Notes: a model not told the origin generated them from the letters alone. A stretch of 64,000 bases of DNA from Pontibacillus litoralis JSM 072002 (GCF_000775615.1 NZ_AVPG01000005.1:1-64000), one strand, 5' to 3'; counted from the first letter of the stretch, positions 1 to 9,256 are shown. A program made the numbers and translations.

Positions 1-2
1 GA

Positions 3-365
3 GTTCAAGCGAAAGGCGAGCGCGATGACGACGATGACGAGCGAGAAGAACGTACAACGCATCAACCATCTACTTCTAATGACAAACAGCAAGCTCCAAA
101 ACAAGAAACAAAGTCTGTCATTTCTCAAAGTAAAGCAACTTCTATCGCTTTAGCTAAATTTGGTGGAAAAGTGGTTGAAGTTGAATTAGATAATGATGAC
201 GGTAAAAAGCATTATGAAATAGAAATCATCACAGATAAAGAAGAAATTGATGTAGATGTTGATGCTTATACTGGTGCCATCACTTCTGTAGAGAGAGAAA
301 CGCTCGACCAAGACGACGACCGTGATGATGACGATGATGACGATGATGAGCGTGACGACGATTAA
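3..365 (+). CDS. PepSY-domain protein, C-terminal part (5' end outside window)
   Basis: The frame is open from the first bases of the window and ends at TAA 363-365, so only the last 120 codons are present. About residues 45-100 of the visible part read as one PepSY module (K-A-I-A-L-like helix, then beta strands with E-V-E-L-D and Y-E-I-E-I, and D-A-Y-T-G-A-I near the end). The module is flanked by very acidic linkers, and the protein ends in a run of eight Asp followed by E-R-D-D-D. PepSY proteins are secreted or membrane-anchored and are thought to modulate peptidases or bind cell-wall material; the exact role here is unknown. Internal GTG codons near 171 could be mistaken for a start, but the reading frame and domain clearly extend upstream. 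Confidence 0.75.
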   Translation, partial: VQAKGERDDDDDEREERTTHQPSTSNDKQQAPKQETKSVISQSKATSIALAKFGGKVVEVELDNDDGKKHYEIEIITDKEEIDVDVDAYTGAITSVERETLDQDDDRDDDDDDDDERDDD

Positions 366-425
366 TATATGTAACCGCTATTGGTGCGCAATAGACGGAT
401 TGCTATATAAAGTTCAGTCTTAATG

Positions 426-460
426 AAAGATAATCCACTCAACGGGTGGGTTATCTTTTT
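426..460 (+). terminator. Rho-independent terminator of the PepSY gene
   Basis: An imperfect stem pairs AGATAATCCAC with GTGGGTTATCT around a short loop and is followed by TTTTT. It lies 60 bases after the PepSY stop codon. Confidence 0.75.
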
Positions 461-514
461 GGTACAAACTATACTTGATAACACACGTTTTTTGCCCTCA
501 TTCCCTCATCACCA

Positions 515-543
515 TTGACATCAAGGGGAGATTGCTATATGTT
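515..543 (+). promoter_or_regulatory. Promoter of the ileS T-box leader
   Basis: TTGACA at 515-520 and TATGTT at 538-543 are separated by 17 bases. The spacing is ideal for a vegetative sigma-A promoter and places the transcription start shortly before the conserved T-box stem I. Between the PepSY terminator and this promoter I see nothing else. Confidence 0.55.
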
Positions 544-572
544 AATATTAATCATAACCATTTAAATTCATT

Positions 573-831
573 GATGAGAACGAGTAGGCGTGCCCCTGAT
601 CTAACAGAGAGTTGGTTGTTGCTGTGAGCCAATGTTCAGATCACGTTGAATATCCTCTCTGAGAAGGAAAACTGAACTTGTCAATAAGTTTTCCCGGTCG
701 TTCCACCGTTACATGGATTGCGTATGAATATACGGCTAATGAGTGCCAGCAAATTGCTACATAAGTGAGTGCTGGAATCAGGGTGGTAACACGGGTTCAA
801 CTCGTCCCTTTTTATAGGGACGAGTTTTTTT
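573..831 (+). promoter_or_regulatory. T-box leader, isoleucine-specific
   Basis: The leader begins with the stem I motif GATGAGAACGAGTAGG and contains the specifier-loop context GAATATCCTC, which presents an ATC (Ile) codon at 652-654. The T-box sequence AGGGTGGTAACACGG is at 780-794, close to the consensus AGGGTGGNACCGCG. It is followed by a terminator (799-830) with an 11-bp stem AACTCGTCCCT / AGGGACGAGTT and a T-run. In known T-boxes uncharged tRNA pairs with the specifier and the T-box bulge and prevents termination, so ileS should be induced by isoleucine shortage. Confidence 0.92.
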
Positions 832-862
832 GTTTTTTAATAGGAATAAAGGAGTGAAGCAC

Positions 863-3800
863 GTGAAAAAGGTTGATGTGAATGAGAATGCGGTTCAACG
901 GGAAAACCGTGTGAAAGATGTATGGAAAGAGCAAGCTGTTTTCCAGAAATCCATTGAGAATCGTGAAGGAAAAGAAACGTTTGTTTTTTATGAAGGACCT
1001 CCTACCGCAAATGGTCTTCCCCACGCTGGACACGTTCTAGGTCGCGTAATTAAAGATTTCGTTGCTCGTTATAAAACGATGAATGGCTATCAAGTGTATC
1101 GTAAGGCAGGTTGGGATACGCACGGTCTTCCCGTTGAGCTAGGCGTTGAGAAGAAAATCGGCATCTCTGGCAAACAAGATATCGAGAATTATGGTGTGGA
1201 GAATTTCATTAAAGAATGTAAAGAAAGTGTATTTGATTACGAGCGCCAGTGGAGCCGTTTTACAGACGCTATCGGCTACTGGGTGGACATGGATGATCCC
1301 TATGTGACGTTGGATAACAAATACATCGAAAGCGTTTGGCACATTCTTTCTAAAATTCATGAAAAAGGCTTATTGTACCAAGGACACCGAGTAGTACCAT
1401 ATTGCCCAAGCTGTCAAACATCATTAAGTTCTCATGAAGTGGCACAAGGCTATAAAGATGTTAAAGATTTATCTGTAACAGCGAAGTTCAAAATTGCCGA
1501 TAAAGCGAATGAATTTTTCCTCGGTTGGACAACTACACCGTGGACATTGCCTGGAAACATCGCGCTATCAGTGAATGAAAACATTGATTACGTCAAAGCA
1601 GAAAAAGACGGTGAAGTGTACATCGTAGCTAAAAATTTAGTTACAAAAGTGCTTGGCGAAGAGCACACTATTGTTAGTGAACATAAAGGAAAAGAGTTCA
1701 TCGGCTTAAAGTACGAGCCACCATTTAACTTCTTAACACCTAACCGCGGTCATGAAGTTATTCGAGGCGATTACGTAACAGATGATAGCGGTACTGGTGT
1801 CGTTCACATTGCTCCTGCTCATGGGGAAGATGACTACAATGCCGTAATGGATAGCGGTTTAGATTTTGTCAGTGTTGTGGACACAACTGGTTGCTATACA
1901 GCAGAAGTGACACCTCTTGTCGGGGAGTTTGCTAAGGACTGTGACGTAACAATTATTAAAATGCTTGCCGAACAAGGTCTCCTTTTCCATAAAGAGAAAT
2001 ATGAGCACAGTTATCCACATTGCTGGCGTTGTGATTCAGCGTTAATTTACTACGCAATGGAAGGCTGGTTCATTAAAACAACTGCAATCAAGGATCAGAT
2101 TATTGAGAACAACCAAAGTGTGACATGGCACCCTGATCATATGCGTGATGGCCGCTTCGGAAAATTCCTTGAGAACATGGTCGACTGGAACTTAGGACGT
2201 AATCGTTTCTGGGGTACACCATTAAACGTCTGGATTTGTCAAAGTTGTGATCATCAATACGTTCCAAGTAGCATTCAAGACATGATCGACCATGCTAAAG
2301 GAGACGTTTCAGAAGATATCGAGTTGCACAAGCCGTATGTAGATGACGTAACACTTGAATGTCCTTGTTGTTCTGCAGATATGAAGCGTACGAGTGAAGT
2401 AATTGACGTATGGTTCGACAGTGGCTCTATGCCGTTTGCACAATACCATTATCCATTTGAGAATAAGGAAATGTTTGAGAAGCAATTCCCTGCTGATATT
2501 ATTGCCGAAGGTGTGGACCAAACACGTGGATGGTTCTACAGCTTACTAACGGTATCTTCCTTATTTACAGGGAAAGCTCCGTATAAACGTGTCCTTTCTC
2601 TTGGTCATATTTTGGATGCTGATGGTCGTAAAATGTCGAAAAGTAAAGGAAATGTCCTTGACCCAATGGAACTTGTCGAACAGTTTGGTGCAGACGCATT
2701 GCGCTGGGCATTACTCGCTGACAGTGCGCCATGGAACAATAAACGCTTCTCCGCTAACATTGTAGGTCAAGCGAAGTCGAAGCTTGTAGATACGTTGCAT
2801 AACGTACACTCATTCTATACACTATACGCTGACATTGACGGTTTTGATCCAGCAAAGCATGAAAAAGGAACACCATCCTTGATGGACAAATGGATGTTAT
2901 CTCGCCTTCATACAGTAACGAAAAACGTAACCAAACATTTAGATGCATATGATTTCACAGCTGGTGCTCGTGAGTTAGGCGACTTTGTAGAGCAAGTAAG
3001 TAACTGGTACATCCGACGCTCCCGTGACCGATTCTGGAGTGAAGGGATGAATGATGATAAGTTAGCCGCTTACCATACGTTACATGGAGTATTAGTAGAA
3101 ACAAGCAAACTATTAGCGCCATACACACCATTTATCGCAGAAGATATTCACATGAATTTAACCGGGGAAAGCGTGCATTTAGCAGACTTCCCACAAGCTG
3201 ACGAAGCTGTAATTGATGCTACGTTAGAAAACGATATGGATCGCGTGCTTCAAGTAGTAGAGCTTGCCCGTCATAGCCGTAACGCAACAAGTATTAAAAC
3301 GAAACAACCACTTGCTGAGTTAACCGTTGTAGGTACAGCGGAAAATACGAAATCTCTTGAAGCATATAAGCCAATTATTCAAGACGAAATTAACGTGAAA
3401 AACGTCGTATTAACCGAAACTGCTGGCGATGCCGTGCAATACGAAGTGAAACTGAACTTCCCTACAGCTGGCCCGAAACTCGGAAAACTTGTCGGCGTTG
3501 TACAAAAAGCTCTACAAGCCTTAACGACAGAGGAAGCAAAACAAGTCGTTGACCAAGGCTATTTCGAAACATCCACTCCAGATGGAGAAACCGTACGTGT
3601 AGAGCAAGATGACCTACTCGTAAAACAAACGACACAACAAGGATTCGAAATGGCTTCCAACCAAGATTACATGGTATTCTTGGATACAGACATTACCGAG
3701 GACTTACGCAAAGAAGGACTTGCCCGTGAACTAATCCGTGCCGTTCAACAGTATCGTAAAGAATGCGACCTCCCTGTTGAACAACGCGTTCACCTTTCCT

Positions 3801-3955
3801 TCGACGCATCCGATCGCATGAAAGAAGTAATCGAACAATTTGAAGCACTATTACAAAGCAATCTACTCGTACACAACTTGACGTTCCAAGCACACGATGG
3901 AATGAAATATGTCGAAATCGAAGAAGAAAAAATCGGATTGCACATTGAAGCATAA
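863..3955 (+). CDS. ileS: Isoleucyl-tRNA synthetase, long (IleS2-like) form
   Basis: Charges tRNA-Ile in the cytoplasm. A TTG at 830 opens the frame inside the terminator, but GTG 863 has AAAGGAG at 848-854 at good spacing, giving about 1030 residues. The HIGH motif reads H-A-G-H at residues 54-57 and KMSKS is at about 590-594. The Rossmann core contains an editing insertion with the W-T-T-T-P-W-T motif, and a C-terminal anticodon-binding region follows. The length and sequence style match the eukaryote-like long form (about 1030-1050 aa) rather than the 920-aa form that sits beside divIVA in B. subtilis. Long forms are known to tolerate mupirocin better. The T-box directly upstream fixes its regulation. 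Whether a second ileS exists elsewhere cannot be seen here. Confidence 0.95.
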   Translation: MKKVDVNENAVQRENRVKDVWKEQAVFQKSIENREGKETFVFYEGPPTANGLPHAGHVLGRVIKDFVARYKTMNGYQVYRKAGWDTHGLPVELGVEKKIGISGKQDIENYGVENFIKECKESVFDYERQWSRFTDAIGYWVDMDDPYVTLDNKYIESVWHILSKIHEKGLLYQGHRVVPYCPSCQTSLSSHEVAQGYKDVKDLSVTAKFKIADKANEFFLGWTTTPWTLPGNIALSVNENIDYVKAEKDGEVYIVAKNLVTKVLGEEHTIVSEHKGKEFIGLKYEPPFNFLTPNRGHEVIRGDYVTDDSGTGVVHIAPAHGEDDYNAVMDSGLDFVSVVDTTGCYTAEVTPLVGEFAKDCDVTIIKMLAEQGLLFHKEKYEHSYPHCWRCDSALIYYAMEGWFIKTTAIKDQIIENNQSVTWHPDHMRDGRFGKFLENMVDWNLGRNRFWGTPLNVWICQSCDHQYVPSSIQDMIDHAKGDVSEDIELHKPYVDDVTLECPCCSADMKRTSEVIDVWFDSGSMPFAQYHYPFENKEMFEKQFPADIIAEGVDQTRGWFYSLLTVSSLFTGKAPYKRVLSLGHILDADGRKMSKSKGNVLDPMELVEQFGADALRWALLADSAPWNNKRFSANIVGQAKSKLVDTLHNVHSFYTLYADIDGFDPAKHEKGTPSLMDKWMLSRLHTVTKNVTKHLDAYDFTAGARELGDFVEQVSNWYIRRSRDRFWSEGMNDDKLAAYHTLHGVLVETSKLLAPYTPFIAEDIHMNLTGESVHLADFPQADEAVIDATLENDMDRVLQVVELARHSRNATSIKTKQPLAELTVVGTAENTKSLEAYKPIIQDEINVKNVVLTETAGDAVQYEVKLNFPTAGPKLGKLVGVVQKALQALTTEEAKQVVDQGYFETSTPDGETVRVEQDDLLVKQTTQQGFEMASNQDYMVFLDTDITEDLRKEGLARELIRAVQQYRKECDLPVEQRVHLSFDASDRMKEVIEQFEALLQSNLLVHNLTFQAHDGMKYVEIEEEKIGLHIEA

Positions 3956-3957
3956 TC

Positions 3958-4006
3958 GAAAAATCCCCAAGAAACCGCTAGTCGCGGTGCTTGGGGATTT
4001 CTTAAT
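3958..4006. terminator. Terminator after ileS
   Basis: AAATCCCCAAG at 3961-3971 pairs perfectly with CTTGGGGATTT at 3990-4000 around an internal small hairpin, with a short T-run after it and an A-run before it. It can serve ileS on the plus strand and the TRAP operon on the minus strand. Confidence 0.8.
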
Positions 4007-4089
4007 TTTGAACTTGGCAACAACATAGGATCGGCTACGTGAATCTGTTATCCGCATTAAATCTTGAATTCCACTCCATTTTCTATCTT

Positions 4090-6186
4090 CTACTTTGCTT
4101 CTTTGCTCATTTTTACGACAGGTTCGCCTATCCATTCTCGCTTCACGATGAACTGTACCGTTAATAGAGAGGCGAATAATACAAGCCCTATGATATCACT
4201 TAACGCATGAGGATAAAGGAGCGCTAAACCTCCAGCAACGGCAAGGACGCGTTCAATCCAGAACATTTTCCTGTACCAGTAGCCAATCATGCCAGCCCCG
4301 ATTGCGAGCATGCCAGACACAGCGGTAAATAGCACCCACGCTAAGCTCGGTATTGTCGTGTCAATCATTAAGAGTTCAGGACTTAACACAAACATGTACG
4401 GAATGATAAAGGCTGCAATCGCTAGTTTTGCGGCGTTCGCTCCAGTTCGTATCGGTTCACCCCCAGATACTCCGGCAGCAGCAAAGGCAGCAAGAGCAAC
4501 CGGTGGCGTAATGTCTGCTACAATACCGAAGTAAAATACGAACAAGTGAGCAGGTAAATCTGCTACACCTAGCAAAATAATCGCAGGTGCTGCAATCGTT
4601 GATGTGATGACATAGTTCGCTGTTGTTGGCGAGCCCATACCTAGGATGATAGCGGCAATCATCGTGAAGAATAAAGTTAATAAAAGCTGACCATTTGCTA
4701 GCTCTACTAAACTATTGGCAAGCTTTAAACCTAAGCCTGTTTTCGTTACTACCCCGACGATAATACCTGCTGCAGCTGTGGCAGCAACAACGCCAAGTGC
4801 TGTGCGTGCGCCATCCACAAGTGCTTCAACGGAATCCTTCCAGTTTTCATCAAATAAATAGCTGACAAGAATCGTAGCCATTGCTCCCCAGACTAAGCTA
4901 TTTTGTATGATGTCGTTCGGGATACTTGCTGAAGCTAAGGCATGATACACTGGATACGCTACAGCTCCTGCTACAAAAACGTAAATATAAAGTTTACGAA
5001 ACTTCTCCGGTCGCAATAATCCTACGATAATCGTCGTTAAAATTCCATAAAAAGCCGCTGTGATGACACTTAATCCAGATGCTAAAAAGAAAATAATAGC
5101 GATGATTGGTGCAAGTAAATATAATCGTTTGAATACTTCTTTACGATCCGGCAATTCTTCTTCTGCCATTCCTCTTAATCCTAATCGTTTCGCTTCAAAA
5201 TGGGTCATCATCCAAATCCCTGTAAAATACAACACAGCCGGAATCGCCGCTGCTTTAGCAATAGTCCAATAGTCGATACCGATAAACTCAATCATTAGAA
5301 AAGCCGCTGCTCCCATAATTGGTGGCATTAGCTGACCACCTGTTGAGGCTGCTGCTTCGACCGCTCCGGCAAACTCTTTTCGATAACCGAGCTTTTTCAT
5401 CATCGGTATAGTAAACGAGCCTGAGGTTACCACGTTCGCAACCGAGCTTCCACTAATCGTTCCTTGCAATGCACTAGAGAAGATAGCTACCTTTGCTGGG
5501 CCACCTGTTCTTTTTCCAGCTAATGTTACTGCCAAATCATTGAAATATTGTCCAACACCCGTTTTGACAAGAAAAGCTCCAAATAACAAAAATAAGAAAA
5601 TAAACGTGGAAGACACAGCTAACGGAGTACCAAGAATACCTTCTGTTGTGAAATACATCGACTGTACAAGCGTGTCTAAATCAACCCCGCGATGCGCAAG
5701 AAAGCCAGGCATTTGCCTTCCCCAGTAAGCATAGACTAAGAACAACGTGGCAATAATCGTGATAGGCAAGCCTACCGCACGTCTCGTCGCTTCTAAAACG
5801 AGTAGAACGGCTAAAATGCCTACATAAAAGTCCATTTGTGAAATTTCCGCTGATTGAATCAATTGATTATACTGCAGTGGCCAATAAGCTCCCACTCCAA
5901 TTCCGAGTATAGATAGAGCATAATCATACCAGCTTAATTTACCCTGTTTTCTCTTCGTCGCAGGATATAATAAAAAGATTAACCCTAATCCAAAACCGAG
6001 GTGAATTGGCCGATGCATTTGTACAGGAAGCTGGGCAAAAACGGTAAACCATACTTGATAAAGAGAGAAAGCTAATAAGCCAAAGAAGACAACTTTTGCT
6101 ACCCACCCTGTTACATTGCGTGAAGCGGATTCACGATCATATTGATGCATTAACTGCTGTTGCTCCTCATGTGATAAACTGCTCAT
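4090..6186 (-). CDS. TRAP transporter fused 4TM/12TM permease (TAXI type)
   Basis: This is the membrane component of a tripartite ATP-independent periplasmic-type importer of the TAXI class, driven by an ion gradient. At 698 aa it is a fused form: an N-terminal set of about four to five hydrophobic helices (small subunit) followed by a large DctM-like domain with many helices. Visible landmarks are G-S-S-V-A-N-V-V-T-S-G near residue 250, G-Q-L-M-P-P-I-M-G-A-A near 290 and G-S-P-T-T-A-N-Y near 510. Its start codon overlaps the stop of the DUF1850 gene by 4 bases, so translation is coupled. The substrate is unknown; characterised TAXI systems carry acidic solutes such as glutamate or 2-oxoglutarate. 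Confidence 0.93.
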   Translation of the reverse strand: MSSLSHEEQQQLMHQYDRESASRNVTGWVAKVVFFGLLAFSLYQVWFTVFAQLPVQMHRPIHLGFGLGLIFLLYPATKRKQGKLSWYDYALSILGIGVGAYWPLQYNQLIQSAEISQMDFYVGILAVLLVLEATRRAVGLPITIIATLFLVYAYWGRQMPGFLAHRGVDLDTLVQSMYFTTEGILGTPLAVSSTFIFLFLLFGAFLVKTGVGQYFNDLAVTLAGKRTGGPAKVAIFSSALQGTISGSSVANVVTSGSFTIPMMKKLGYRKEFAGAVEAAASTGGQLMPPIMGAAAFLMIEFIGIDYWTIAKAAAIPAVLYFTGIWMMTHFEAKRLGLRGMAEEELPDRKEVFKRLYLLAPIIAIIFFLASGLSVITAAFYGILTTIIVGLLRPEKFRKLYIYVFVAGAVAYPVYHALASASIPNDIIQNSLVWGAMATILVSYLFDENWKDSVEALVDGARTALGVVAATAAAGIIVGVVTKTGLGLKLANSLVELANGQLLLTLFFTMIAAIILGMGSPTTANYVITSTIAAPAIILLGVADLPAHLFVFYFGIVADITPPVALAAFAAAGVSGGEPIRTGANAAKLAIAAFIIPYMFVLSPELLMIDTTIPSLAWVLFTAVSGMLAIGAGMIGYWYRKMFWIERVLAVAGGLALLYPHALSDIIGLVLFASLLTVQFIVKREWIGEPVVKMSKEAK

Positions 6187-6689
6187 TTCATCTTCACTCC
6201 TTTTCTAAGCTGCCATCGATTGTAATGTTCTACTTCAATTGTGACGTCTGTTCCCGCTCCAACAAACCGCTTTAATACGAAAGTTTCGTCCCTATATTTT
6301 AACGTATGCTCCGCTCTAACTTGGCCTATTGATAAATGGAGTTCAGAAAACGGCTCCGTATGTTCGCTTTTTTCAATTACGTATTTTCCATCTTGCATAT
6401 GGAACGTATCCTCACCCGTAGCATTGGCTGGCATTCCAATCGCTGTATCTTCATAGACAAGTTTCATCGGCATTATTGCCCCACTCTTTATTTGGTAATG
6501 CTCCTCTACCTCAGATAAGTGAACGGAATGGACAAATTGAATTACAAACGTGTCATACGCTTTGATAGGAAGATAAGCTAACAATTGGTCTGTGCCTTGT
6601 TTCTCCATCGAGAGTACATACTGATTCGGAACAAAAAAGTACCAAGCTATTATTAAACATAATACGCATATCCCTACAACTCGTTTCAT
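6183..6689 (-). CDS. DUF1850 protein, TRAP-TAXI accessory
   Basis: A 168-aa protein with one N-terminal hydrophobic segment (residues 4-20) that should anchor or export it, then a beta-rich domain. The motif F-V-H-S-V-H-L-S-E-V-E-E near residue 52 is typical of DUF1850, a family nearly always found between TAXI binding proteins and their fused permeases. It lies in exactly that position here, overlapping the permease gene by 4 bases. The biochemical role of DUF1850 is not established; a role in substrate handling or assembly of the importer is inference from the context. Confidence 0.85.
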   Translation of the reverse strand: MKRVVGICVLCLIIAWYFFVPNQYVLSMEKQGTDQLLAYLPIKAYDTFVIQFVHSVHLSEVEEHYQIKSGAIMPMKLVYEDTAIGMPANATGEDTFHMQDGKYVIEKSEHTEPFSELHLSIGQVRAEHTLKYRDETFVLKRFVGAGTDVTIEVEHYNRWQLRKGVKMK

Positions 6690-6710
6690 GTCAAATCTCC
6701 CATCCTAGAG

Positions 6711-6743
6711 GAAAAAAAGATAGACCCAACTTTCGGCCTATCT
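6711..6743 (-). terminator. Intercistronic attenuating hairpin between TAXI binding protein and DUF1850 genes
   Basis: On the minus strand AGATAGGCC pairs with GGTCTATCT (one G-U pair) around an 8-base loop, and seven T follow. It sits inside the operon, so it probably reduces readthrough into DUF1850 and the permease and keeps the binding protein in excess. Confidence 0.7.
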
Positions 6744-6760
6744 TCTTCACGACAAAACCT

Positions 6761-7738
6761 TTACTTACTCATTCCCTTTTCATCAAAGTATTTCTTCGCT
6801 CCTGGATGAAGTTCAATGCCGACTCCCTCTAAAGCACTTTCCGCAGAAATGAACTCACCTTTCGTATGAGAAATAGCATCTGTATGATCAAAAATTGCTT
6901 TCGTCATTTCATAAACACGGTCTTCGCTTACATCAGAGCTTGTAATAAGCATCGCCTGTACGGCAACAGTAGGAACATCACTTTCTAGTCCATACGTGCC
7001 TTCCTTAATCGTATCTGTTGCATAGTACGGATATTTCTCAATCAAGGCATCAGCTTTATCCGCTTCTACAGGTACGATAATGACATCCGTAGTAGCAGCC
7101 AATCCTTCCACTGCACCTGTTGGCGTACCTGATGTGATGAAAGCAGCGTCAATTTTGCCATCTTGAATACCAGAAGTCGATTCACCAAAATCTAGATTCT
7201 GCGCATTCATATCATCTACAGTCATATCATGAACTTCCAAAATATTTTCCGCATTCGCCCTTGTACCAGATCCAGGCGCACCAATGGACACGGTTTTCCC
7301 TTTTAAATCCTCAACTGATTCAATCCCCGAGTCCTTCGTCGTAACAATTTGAATCGTTTCAGGATAAAGGGAACCCATTGCTTGAATAGTTTCTACCGCT
7401 CCATCCTCCTCAAACATAATCGTCCCTTCAGTTGCATAGGCCGCAATGTCTGTTTGAACGAAAGCAATTTCCCCTTCACCATCAGAAAGCTTCTGCACGT
7501 TCTCAACCGAAGCCCCCGTTGATGTAGCAGTCGCTTCTACATTCTCTACATTATCGTTAATCACCTTAGCAAACGTACCACCTAATGGATAATACGTCCC
7601 CTGGTTACCCCCAGTTAAAATACTAATATAATTCTTCTCACCTTCATCACTACCAGTAGTACCACCACCACCACAAGCAACCAACACTAAAGAAAGCGCT
7701 AACAATACAATAAATGAAAATAACCCTTTTCTACCCAT
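6761..7738 (-). CDS. TAXI-family TRAP solute-binding lipoprotein
   Basis: A 325-aa extracellular substrate-binding subunit. The N-terminus is a lipoprotein signal peptide with lipobox L-V-A-C and the modified Cys at residue 22, followed by a glycine-rich linker. The mature part shows TAXI landmarks: I-L-T-G-G-N-Q-G-T-Y-Y-P-L-G near residues 39-52, A-T-S-T-G-A-S-V-E-N near 71-80, and G-A-P-G-S-G-T-R near 153. It is the first gene of the minus-strand importer operon and is followed by a hairpin and then DUF1850 and the permease. The ligand cannot be read from sequence. Confidence 0.93.
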   Translation of the reverse strand: MGRKGLFSFIVLLALSLVLVACGGGGTTGSDEGEKNYISILTGGNQGTYYPLGGTFAKVINDNVENVEATATSTGASVENVQKLSDGEGEIAFVQTDIAAYATEGTIMFEEDGAVETIQAMGSLYPETIQIVTTKDSGIESVEDLKGKTVSIGAPGSGTRANAENILEVHDMTVDDMNAQNLDFGESTSGIQDGKIDAAFITSGTPTGAVEGLAATTDVIIVPVEADKADALIEKYPYYATDTIKEGTYGLESDVPTVAVQAMLITSSDVSEDRVYEMTKAIFDHTDAISHTKGEFISAESALEGVGIELHPGAKKYFDEKGMSK

Positions 7739-7893
7739 GGAATAACCCCCAATTATTTACTTTATTCTTTATATAATATCAGTGTTTTCTGAATAATTCA
7801 ACTATATTTAGGTTTAAAATGCATAGATCACTATGCATGAACCTTAATCCCATATTTCGAACATAAACCTTCCCTTTCCAATCCAGTTTAATT

Positions 7894-7930
7894 AAAAAAA
7901 GTTCACTCCCGCATGGTGAGTGAACCTTTT
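7894..7930 (-). terminator. Terminator of the nitroreductase gene
   Basis: On the minus strand GTTCACTC pairs with GAGTGAAC around a loop of 9-10 bases and is followed by seven T. The TAXI operon promoter must lie in the remaining bases 7739-7893; I could not assign it convincingly. Confidence 0.8.
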
Positions 7931-7934
7931 CTGT

Positions 7935-8642
7935 TTATTCGTATTTATTCCATGCTAGTATATCATCTAGTGGAAGACGGTTCTTTGGAAATCCTGCTAC
8001 TTCTCCTTTTCCAAGAGCGATAAGCATCACAGGTTCGTAATTTTCAGGTACATTGAATGCTTCTACAAATGCTTTTTCATCGAATCCTCCCATTGGAACC
8101 GTATCAAGTCCTTTGGCTTTTGCAGCTAACATCAATTGCATGGAAATAAGCCCACCATCAATCATCGCGATTCTTGTTCGTTTATCTCTTGAAGCGCTAC
8201 TGTACATATCTACAATGTTATTCACATATCCTTCTTTTGCTTCTTCTGGCAATGAACCATTTTCAACTAATTGTCCGTAAATTTTATTAGCATCCTTGTA
8301 CGCATCCTCTTTACCTAAAACTGCAATGACCGCTGATGCTTCTACTACTTGTTGTTGGTTGAAAGCCATTGGTAATAATTTTTCTTTCGCTTCTTGATCT
8401 TCAATAACAAGAAATCTCCATGATTGCAAGTTAGAAGAAGAAGGGGCTAAAATAGCTGCTTCTAAAATGTCTCTAATTTCTTTCTCATCCATTTTATAAT
8501 TTGTATCGTATTTACGAACAGATCGACGCTCTTCCGCTACAGTGAAAAAATCTGTAGTAGTTAGTACTTTTGGCTTCTCTCCTGTCGAAAACTCATTCCC
8601 TTTATTTAACATATCCTCTTTACTAGCTGTTTTATCTTGCAT
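7935..8642 (-). CDS. Nitroreductase-family FMN oxidoreductase
   Basis: A 235-aa cytoplasmic flavoprotein of the nitroreductase fold. Diagnostic features are R-R-S-V-R-K-Y near residues 39-45, A-P-S-S-S-N-L-Q-S-W-R-F near 66-77 (FMN-binding loop) and the C-terminal L-I-A-L-G-K-G-E. Family members reduce quinones, nitroaromatics or flavins with NAD(P)H; B. subtilis YodC, YdgI and MhqN are similar and respond to electrophile stress. An AAAGGAG site precedes the chosen ATG. The N-terminal 30 residues before the fold are longer than in many relatives. The Rrf2 regulator gene lies just upstream and a duplicated operator covers the promoter, so repression by that regulator is likely. Confidence 0.9.
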   Translation of the reverse strand: MQDKTASKEDMLNKGNEFSTGEKPKVLTTTDFFTVAEERRSVRKYDTNYKMDEKEIRDILEAAILAPSSSNLQSWRFLVIEDQEAKEKLLPMAFNQQQVVEASAVIAVLGKEDAYKDANKIYGQLVENGSLPEEAKEGYVNNIVDMYSSASRDKRTRIAMIDGGLISMQLMLAAKAKGLDTVPMGGFDEKAFVEAFNVPENYEPVMLIALGKGEVAGFPKNRLPLDDILAWNKYE

Positions 8643-8660
8643 AACGATTTCTCCTTTTAA

Positions 8661-8719
8661 ACTGTATTTAATACAAGAACAGTATATACTCCTAACTGTA
8701 CGATTGTCAAGAACAGTTA
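8661..8719 (-). promoter_or_regulatory. Nitroreductase promoter with two identical-architecture operators
   Basis: On the minus strand TTGACA (8705-8710) and TATACT (8681-8686) are 18 bases apart. Two inverted repeats share the same form, ACTGT-N13-ACAGT. One is at 8693-8719, extended to TAACTGT/ACAGTTA, and encloses the -35. The other is at 8661-8683 and touches the -10 and covers the start region. Both copies also share TTCTTG directly after ACTGT, and the copies are 34 bases apart. This is the layout of a repressor site; the neighbouring Rrf2 protein is the obvious candidate, by inference. Confidence 0.7.
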
Positions 8720-8723
8720 CTCA

Positions 8724-8754
8724 CAAAAAAAACGAAACGAATGTCTCGTTTTTT
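8724..8754 (-). terminator. Terminator of the rrf2-like gene
   Basis: On the minus strand AAACGA pairs with TCGTTT around a 5-base loop, followed by CGTTTTTTTT. It separates the regulator transcript from the nitroreductase promoter. Confidence 0.65.
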
Positions 8755-8785
8755 GCTAGTTAAATGCATTTCAACTAATAGGCTA

Positions 8786-9196
8786 TTATTCCATCAAATC
8801 AGCTAATGTTTTTTCCTTCAATCCTGTAACAATCCATTCTTCCATCTCTTCGCGAAGGTTGCAAAGGCTTGCTTGTGTATTTGGTAAAAAGCATTCTTTA
8901 CTTTCTACATCAAGGAAACCTTTCGGAAACGTTTCGGCCTTCATGGCATCATACACTTCTGCTAAAGTGATTGTTTCTGGGCGTTTCTTTAAAGCATAGC
9001 CTCCATCTCTTCCTTCTTTTGCTTGAATTAATTCCGCCTTTACTAAATGGGTTAATATTTTTCTTAAAAAAGTTGATTTCGAATTTAATTTCTCTGCTAA
9101 TTTTCCACTTGGACATAGGGTATCCTCGTTCGCTAACACTAGTAAGGCTTCCAATGCCAATCCAAACCATTTCATACTGGATACTTTTTCCGCCAT
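8786..9196 (-). CDS. Rrf2-family transcriptional regulator
   Basis: A 136-aa winged-helix regulator. The frame opens 18 codons earlier, but ATG 9196 has AGAGGTGG at correct spacing and the Rrf2 fold starts there. The helix-turn-helix covers roughly residues 25-60 (S-G-K-L-A-E-K-L, T-F-L-R-K-I-L) and the wing G-R-D-G-G-Y-A-L-K near 66-74. Two cysteines near residues 104 and 113 could bind a cofactor or act as thiol sensors, but the three-Cys cluster pattern of IscR or NsrR is not present. It probably represses the downstream nitroreductase gene; the ligand or stress signal is unknown. Confidence 0.87.
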   Translation of the reverse strand: MAEKVSSMKWFGLALEALLVLANEDTLCPSGKLAEKLNSKSTFLRKILTHLVKAELIQAKEGRDGGYALKKRPETITLAEVYDAMKAETFPKGFLDVESKECFLPNTQASLCNLREEMEEWIVTGLKEKTLADLME

Positions 9197-9256
9197 CTTA
9201 CCACCTCTTTTTCCAAAATCTATTGTCCTATATTGATTTAGAAAAGTCAAAGTGTG

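Noticed and set aside
171-365. GTG at 171 as start of a 64-aa acidic protein
   Set aside because: The frame and PepSY domain are open upstream to the window edge; it is only an internal codon.
830-862. TTG 830 as ileS start
   Set aside because: It lies in the T-run of the T-box terminator and has no ribosome site; GTG 863 has AAAGGAG.
3693-3953. Minus-strand frames inside ileS, mgtE, fabF, trpS and others
   Set aside because: They are shadows of the real genes in antisense frames, without ribosome sites or recognisable protein features.
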